Shown piece by piece: positions 42,161 to 46,020 of a stretch of DNA of 46,020 nt. Each line of letters begins with the position of its first letter. Position 1 is the first letter of the stretch. The DNA is from Terriglobia bacterium (GTDB taxonomy: Bacteria > Acidobacteriota > Terriglobia > 20CM-2-55-15): the NCBI GenBank assembly GCA_036496425.1, contig DASXLG010000240.1, positions 1 to 46,020 on the forward strand. The letters are read 5' to 3'. A model generated the notes under the pieces. That model was not told the origin of the DNA and made no database searches. It saw nothing but the letters and a program-made list of their open reading frames with translations. The position numbers were made by a program, and so were the translations under genes.

Positions 42161-43066
42161 TTATGAAGAGAATCGGGTTCGAAGCGAGCTGACGCTCGTG
42201 GTGGAGCCGGTGGTGATTGGCGTGGTCGGCGTCCCGGTGAGCGTGGGGTATGCTATTTCCTCGCAGAAATATTCGATATTGTCGGCGTTATACCACGCCC
42301 GCCGCGGACGCCTGGTGGCGAGGATTTTGCAGTCCCCAGTCCCATATGCAGTGCTTCCATCCGGCATGTCATGATCCTTCGTGCTGCACAGATTGTGGGA
42401 CAACTCGTGAACCAGCGTGCCTCCGACACTGTCGAATCCCTTCAATTTCATGCGGGACTGTCCGGTACCGACCTGCTTGGCGAAGAAGAGACTGCACAGT
42501 CCAATCACACTGTTTGAAGTTCCAGCATACGTTTCCGCATACCCGACGACATCGTAGGCGCCGAGATTCCCCGTCTTTCCGGGATAGTCATTGGGCTTTC
42601 CGATGACGCTGTTGTCGCCGCGATAGTACAAGTTGACGTTTCCGGTGAGGAACGCCTCAATCACGCCAAGAATGGTGACGACGCCCAGCCACCAGTCGCG
42701 CTCGTTCACGTTCAGAGGGCTCACCGGACGCGGTCCAAACCAGCGTTCCATGATGGGGAGCACGTCGGTGTTGGAGCCGCTGACGGCCCCGCTGGCGGCC
42801 AGGTAGGCGGGAAGAATCATGGCCTGAGCTTCCGAAACGGCAGTCTGCGCGTCTCTTCGTTTCAGGGCGGCGCCCGGATTCGGCTTCGTTATTGGCGGCG
42901 GCACAATGCCACTTGGAGGCACCGGAGCCGGAGTGGTGATTGTCGGCGTCGGCCAGTAAGACCCTGCCAGTATCACGGTGCCCGTTCCCGTCCGTGCCGG
43001 TTTTGCACCGAATTTTGTCCTTAGATTGTCGAAGTTCGTTGCATCCTGAGACGCGCTTGTACCCAC
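42161..43066 (-). CDS. M35-like (aspzincin) metallopeptidase
   Basis: About 301 residues. The zinc site is HELSH at 220-224 with the third ligand Asp in the downstream HDMPDGSTAYGTGDC region, and the NADNIEYFCEE segment is the usual end of M35/lysine-specific metalloendopeptidases. Before the catalytic domain lies a Pro/Thr-rich region (WPTPTITTPAPVPPSGIVPPP), which looks like a linker. The frame begins at a GTG (43066) just after an in-frame stop and has no signal peptide, although relatives are secreted; an upstream frameshift or a mis-set start is possible. The tail TTPITTGSTTSVSSLRTRFSS is also atypical. It converges with the ADOP gene. Confidence 0.72.
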   Translation of the reverse strand: MGTSASQDATNFDNLRTKFGAKPARTGTGTVILAGSYWPTPTITTPAPVPPSGIVPPPITKPNPGAALKRRDAQTAVSEAQAMILPAYLAASGAVSGSNTDVLPIMERWFGPRPVSPLNVNERDWWLGVVTILGVIEAFLTGNVNLYYRGDNSVIGKPNDYPGKTGNLGAYDVVGYAETYAGTSNSVIGLCSLFFAKQVGTGQSRMKLKGFDSVGGTLVHELSHNLCSTKDHDMPDGSTAYGTGDCKILATRRPRRAWYNADNIEYFCEEIAYPTLTGTPTTPITTGSTTSVSSLRTRFSS

Positions 43067-43203
43067 GCGGCCTATTGTGCCTCAACTTGTCCGTCTTGTC
43101 GTGCAATTTCCCAGCAGCACGTGTCTGTTTATCGCTTTTGGTAACAGACGGAGACTCCGGCGATGTTCCTGCCTCGGGCATGGCTTATCTTACCGTTGTG
43201 GCT

Positions 43204-44043
43204 CTAGTGAGACGCGTACTTCACGCAGGAACTATGGTCGGCAAATGAGGAACCGTCCGCACGGACGAAGTGTTGCCAGCCGTATCCATCGCAATCGCTC
43301 GAACTGAGCGGGACGGCGTGGGCTGGTACGACATGGTAATCGCGTGTTTGCCCATTGGTGGTGGTTCGGATCAGGCGCAACCGGGATTCGTCATATGTGC
43401 CGTGATGTTCCGTGATTTCCTGGACCAGTCCGATTCCTTTCGCGAACCAACGGTCGACCATTGTTCCAGATCCTTCGCGTGCGGAGAAATGAAACGTGGT
43501 GGCTCCGCCGATGCCATAGGGGTCGGCATTGATGCCAATCATGTGCCACACAAAGTCGGGATCGTAACGAGGCCTGTCTGCGACGCGTCCCCAGACTTTA
43601 CCTTGCGTCATCGGAAAGCAGAATTCAGCGGACACCCGGTTGGCCTTCAGATCTTCACGGAACTGTCGAGCAAGTTGATTATTTTCAACCTGAACGTCAT
43701 ACACACAATCTCCGGCAATCAGAATGTATGCCGCCTCGTTTGCCCGAATCGAGGGGATGCGGTGAGCGATAACGGGCAGCGGATCCAACGCTCGGCTACG
43801 CTTTAAAATCAGGATGCCTTCGGGAAGCCGGGCGGAACTCTCAATGGTTTCTTCAACACGCCATCGGCCGGTTTCGGGATTCGCAATGCCGCCGTTTGCT
43901 CCGTCGAGTTCCTCGCGCTCGTACATCCAACTATCGCCCACCCGGCTCGGGTACCACTCACTGACGATGTTTTGGGCCTGAACCTGCGCTAAACAGAGGA
44001 GTAAGACCACCATCGCTTGGAGGCCGAACAGCCGCGCTCGCAT
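43204..44043 (-). CDS. Secreted protein of unknown function
   Basis: A 279-residue protein with a signal peptide (MRARLFGLQAMVVLLLCLAQVQAQ). The mature part is beta-rich (VSEWYPSRVGDSWMYEREEL, TTFHFSAREGSGTMVDRWFAKGIGLVQEITEHHGTYD) with several aromatic and Gly turns; it resembles generic lipid- or metabolite-binding secreted proteins of Acidobacteriota without a recognisable motif. Four cysteines in the mature part, including two near the end, may make disulfides. The ATG at 44043 follows GGAGGTGA. It precedes the M35-like gene on the same strand with a 137-bp gap, so coexpression is possible but not shown. Confidence 0.72.
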   Translation of the reverse strand: MRARLFGLQAMVVLLLCLAQVQAQNIVSEWYPSRVGDSWMYEREELDGANGGIANPETGRWRVEETIESSARLPEGILILKRSRALDPLPVIAHRIPSIRANEAAYILIAGDCVYDVQVENNQLARQFREDLKANRVSAEFCFPMTQGKVWGRVADRPRYDPDFVWHMIGINADPYGIGGATTFHFSAREGSGTMVDRWFAKGIGLVQEITEHHGTYDESRLRLIRTTTNGQTRDYHVVPAHAVPLSSSDCDGYGWQHFVRADGSSFADHSSCVKYASH

Positions 44044-44149
44044 CGCATCACCTCCGACCATCATACCTCTGTTCGACCGCGTTAATTGTCCGCAGGCTTC
44101 TCTGTGCGATCGAGCGCAAATATTGGGAAGGAGACCCTCCAGACCCCCC

Positions 44150-44192
44150 GTTTGCTGCAATCCCCGAAAATATTTTTTCGGCCGGACCGAAA
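44150..44192. repeat. Dispersed repeat A, copy 2
   Basis: Near-identical to 37148-37190 (two mismatches over 43 bp). Here it lies about 107 bp upstream of the secreted-protein gene at 43204-44043 and 45 bp before the minisatellite begins. The internal CCGAAAA-TATT-TTTTCGG can fold into a hairpin. Confidence 0.85.
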
Positions 44193-44236
44193 TCTTCGTT
44201 CCGATGCACCGAAACATAACTTTCCTGGAGGCAAGC

Positions 44237-44760
44237 TTGGATCCCGCAAATCCAAGCCAGAATTTGCCGAACTTCAGTTTGGATTTCCCGAACTCTAGCT
44301 TGGGTTCGCCGGATTCAAGCCTGGATTTCCCGAGCCCTGGCTTGGATTTCCGGTAACCAAGCCTGCTTTTCCCTTAACCAAGCTTGGATTTATCAGACTC
44401 TGGTTTGAATTTCCCAAATCCAGGCTTGGATCTCTCGAAAACCGGGCTTGCTGTTCCAGAAACCAGGCTTGGATTGCCACATTCTGATTTGGATTTTGCA
44501 AACCTAAGCGTGCTTTCCTCAAACCCAAGCTTGGATTTGCCGAACGCCGGTTTGAATTTCCGAAATCCAAGCCTGGATTTGTCAAACCCATGCGTGCTTT
44601 CGCCGGAGCCCGGGTTGGAATTATCGGATTCTGGTTTGGAGTTCCGAAATCCGAGCTTGGATTTGCCGAGGGCAAGCTTGCCTTTGGCAGGATCAAGCCG
44701 GCATTTGCGAGACTCTGGCTGGATTTCTGAAATACAGGCTTGGATTAGCCGAATCCAAGC
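44237..44760. repeat. Minisatellite of about 25 imperfect 21-bp units
   Basis: The region is a head-to-tail array with consensus close to TTGGATTTNCCGAANCCAAGC. Twenty-two units are exactly 21 bp; three differ by one base. At unit junctions CCAAGC|TTGG makes local palindromes, so the strand can fold into a chain of small hairpins. Because 21 is divisible by three, long stretches are open in several frames on both strands, but no single frame spans the whole array (a TAA lies in unit 6 and the 20/22-bp units shift frame), which argues against a protein. It occupies most of the 44044-44855 gap between a minus and a plus gene. Confidence 0.93.
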
Positions 44761-44855
44761 CTGCGCGCTGATTTTTCTCGTCTGAGCAGCATTGGACAAA
44801 AACAGTTGAGCGAAAGAATCGGGAACCCATCGGGACGATCGGTGTCTATCTCTAC

Positions 44856-45323
44856 ATGAGGTATTGGTGGATCTCGGTGCTTTGCGTCATTAGTTCCGTT
44901 TCCGCGTCGAGTTCAGTGCTGAGGATTTCGATCCGCGTCGAAACTCCAGTAATTGTCGGACGCGTGATTTGGATTGAAGCGAATGTGCCGCAAACATCTA
45001 CGCGATTCAGCTGTCTCGACCTCAAACGTGACGGTAAACTCATGCCCCTTTCTCCGATCTGCCCTGACCCTCTACCCACGGGCCCTCCACCGCTTGCATT
45101 GCACCTGATAGCACCCGGTTCACCGGGAATGCGCTACCCCTTATATGCGCGCTACGGAATCGATCGGCCTGGGAAGTATTCCGTTCGCTGGAGGGTTCTG
45201 GAGGTGATTCCGCCGCCACCCCCGATTTCGACTGCAGGGGACAAGAAACCCTTGACCTTTAACAAGATTAGAGAACGTTTGGCGGCTCAGTCCAATTGGG
45301 TTGATTTCACTGTTTCGAAATAA
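44856..45323 (+). CDS. Small secreted protein of unknown function
   Basis: A 155-residue protein with a signal peptide (MRYWWISVLCVISSVSA). The mature part has an Ig-like or beta-sandwich feel: LRISIRVETPVIVGRVIWIEAN, then the Pro-rich stretch PICPDPLPTGPPPLALHLI and KYSVRWRVLEVIPPPPPIS. I do not recognise a family. It follows the minisatellite on the plus strand and stands alone; the 236 bp after it, up to the VOC gene, show nothing recognisable. The start ATG lies about 95 bp after the array, so array-derived structure could affect its promoter or leader. Confidence 0.65.
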   Translation: MRYWWISVLCVISSVSASSSVLRISIRVETPVIVGRVIWIEANVPQTSTRFSCLDLKRDGKLMPLSPICPDPLPTGPPPLALHLIAPGSPGMRYPLYARYGIDRPGKYSVRWRVLEVIPPPPPISTAGDKKPLTFNKIRERLAAQSNWVDFTVSK

Positions 45324-45559
45324 AAATATCTCCGCGCGCCATGCAACGCCACGCGAACGGGAGGCTTATGAACAAAGACTAAACTCTGATTGAGCCGTCA
45401 GCGGAATCGCTCGCAGAGGTCCTTGAGCAGATTTCTCGCGTAACAAGCTGCGCCCGTGAGATGACCGCCCCTACATCTATCAATCAACGCAATACGCGCG
45501 ATCGCCGCGCCTACGGGCCGAATCCCGCCGATTTCATGCCTCTTAAGGCTTTCGCCCGG

Positions 45560-45940
45560 CTACTGCGCCATTTGCGCAATTGAAATCGACAAGCCATCGG
45601 GATCGGTAAAAACAGCGAGCTTGATTCCCTCGCCTTCGCGCTGCATCGGCGGCATCACGAACCGAACGCCTCTGCCCTGCAGTTCAGCGTAGGTCTTATC
45701 CACATCGCTGACATTGAAACCGATCGAACAGGTGCCGGCAGCCTTGTTCTGATCGCCCCCGCCAGAGGCATCACGTTTGACGCCGCCACCGTGCAAAGCC
45801 AGCGTGGTGGTTCCTGTGGAGAACTCGCTCCAGTCCGGCGATTCAAACTTCAACGGAAGCCCTAACCGGTCGCGATAGAACGCCACCGATTGAGCCATGT
45901 CAGAAACGATGATCATCGTGTAGTCCAGATTGCTAAACAT
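45560..45940 (-). CDS. VOC/glyoxalase family protein
   Basis: A 126-residue single-domain protein of the vicinal oxygen chelate superfamily: FSNLDYTMIIVSDMAQSVAFYRDRLGLPLKFESPDWSEF at the start, TTTLALHGG, TCSIGFNVSDVDKTYAELQGRGVRFV, and the closing FTDPDGLSISIAQ. The beta-alpha-beta-beta-beta halves are complete, and such proteins are usually metal-dependent dimers acting as glyoxalase, dioxygenase or resistance enzymes. Substrate is unknown. The ATG at 45940 is chosen because GAGG lies about 8 nt upstream; a GTG at 45949 would overlap this site. The remaining 80 bp to the window end hold nothing I can assign. Confidence 0.85.
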   Translation of the reverse strand: MFSNLDYTMIIVSDMAQSVAFYRDRLGLPLKFESPDWSEFSTGTTTLALHGGGVKRDASGGGDQNKAAGTCSIGFNVSDVDKTYAELQGRGVRFVMPPMQREGEGIKLAVFTDPDGLSISIAQMAQ

Positions 45941-46020
45941 GATATGCACCTCAAGGATGGCGGAAGGATATCACGACGATTCGTGGCCTCGTGCTGCGGG
46001 AATTCAGGTGTGCGCCCCCT

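Noticed and set aside
41941-42192. Small plus-strand frame after the ADOP gene (83 residues)
   Set aside because: No recognisable motif, poor start, and it overlaps the end of the M35-like gene on the other strand; at best decayed sequence.
42657-43181. 174-residue minus-strand frame overlapping the M35-like gene
   Set aside because: Its composition (Arg/Gly/Ser-rich, no domain) is that of an out-of-frame reading of the peptidase gene. It is mentioned only because its start could hide a lost 5' end.
44237-44760. Possible CRISPR array
   Set aside because: Units are contiguous and diverged, with no constant repeat separated by unique spacers of 30-40 bp, and no cas gene is nearby.
44374-44799. 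Long open frames on both strands across the minisatellite that could be read as a heptad-repeat protein
   Set aside because: Openness follows from a repeat length divisible by three; no frame covers the whole array, one strand has a stop in unit 6, and the 20- and 22-bp units break the frame. No ribosome-binding site or signal peptide is seen.

Overview
The window looks like chromosome from a GC-rich soil or sediment member of the Acidobacteriota (Bryobacterales/Solibacter-like or Vicinamibacteria-like). The evidence is a set of lineage-typical families: two TIGR03435 proteins, a TIGR03436-type VWA protein, a PadR plus FtsX-like 'orphan permease' (ADOP) pair with a second decayed ADOP tail, and DUF1592-type c-type cytochromes paired with DUF1552 proteins. 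Many gene products are exported. No rRNA, tRNA, CRISPR array, transposase or integrase was recognised.

Layout. 1-4.9 kb (minus): DUF1587/1592-type dihaem cytochrome, Tat-exported DUF1552 protein and a secreted ankyrin protein cut by the window edge. 5.0-11.3 kb: a long hairpin, a CE15 glucuronoyl esterase, QueE, a small NTF2-like protein, a coiled-coil membrane protein and a divergent pair of TIGR03435 proteins. 11.3-16.9 kb: dipeptidase E, a frameshifted MTH1187-type gene, a large TonB-dependent receptor, an ADOP remnant and a secreted esterase.

16.9-21.5 kb (minus) holds the most coherent system: an ECF sigma/anti-sigma pair followed by a bufferin-type RiPP operon. It consists of a DUF2282 precursor with four cysteines, a DUF692/MNIO modifying enzyme, its DUF2063 partner and a DoxX protein, plus an unrecognised His-rich membrane protein. 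The sigma operon and the precursor gene share a near-identical upstream motif with the same internal spacing. I read this as a common ECF-dependent promoter, so the locus would be a self-contained metal-response (probably copper) regulon.

21.5-29.5 kb: two amidohydrolases, an acetoacetate-decarboxylase-like secreted protein, a metallo-beta-lactamase-fold lactonase-like enzyme, a dienelactone hydrolase, a VWA protein, two proteins of unknown function and a bacilliredoxin. Several perfect palindromes and terminators lie between them. 29.5-34.8 kb (plus): a second ankyrin/DUF1592/DUF1552 cluster, paralogous to the first but in opposite orientation and with circularly permuted gene order.

34.8-46 kb is more accessory: a double-ACT regulator, a second sigma-70-family factor with a winged-helix partner, an FN3 protein, and a direct-repeat-bounded cassette (retropepsin-like protease plus HEAT-like protein with a recent in-frame duplication). 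Next come PadR plus full-length ADOP, an M35-like metallopeptidase, secreted unknowns, a 25-copy 21-bp minisatellite and a VOC-family protein. Dispersed repeats link several of these intergenic regions.
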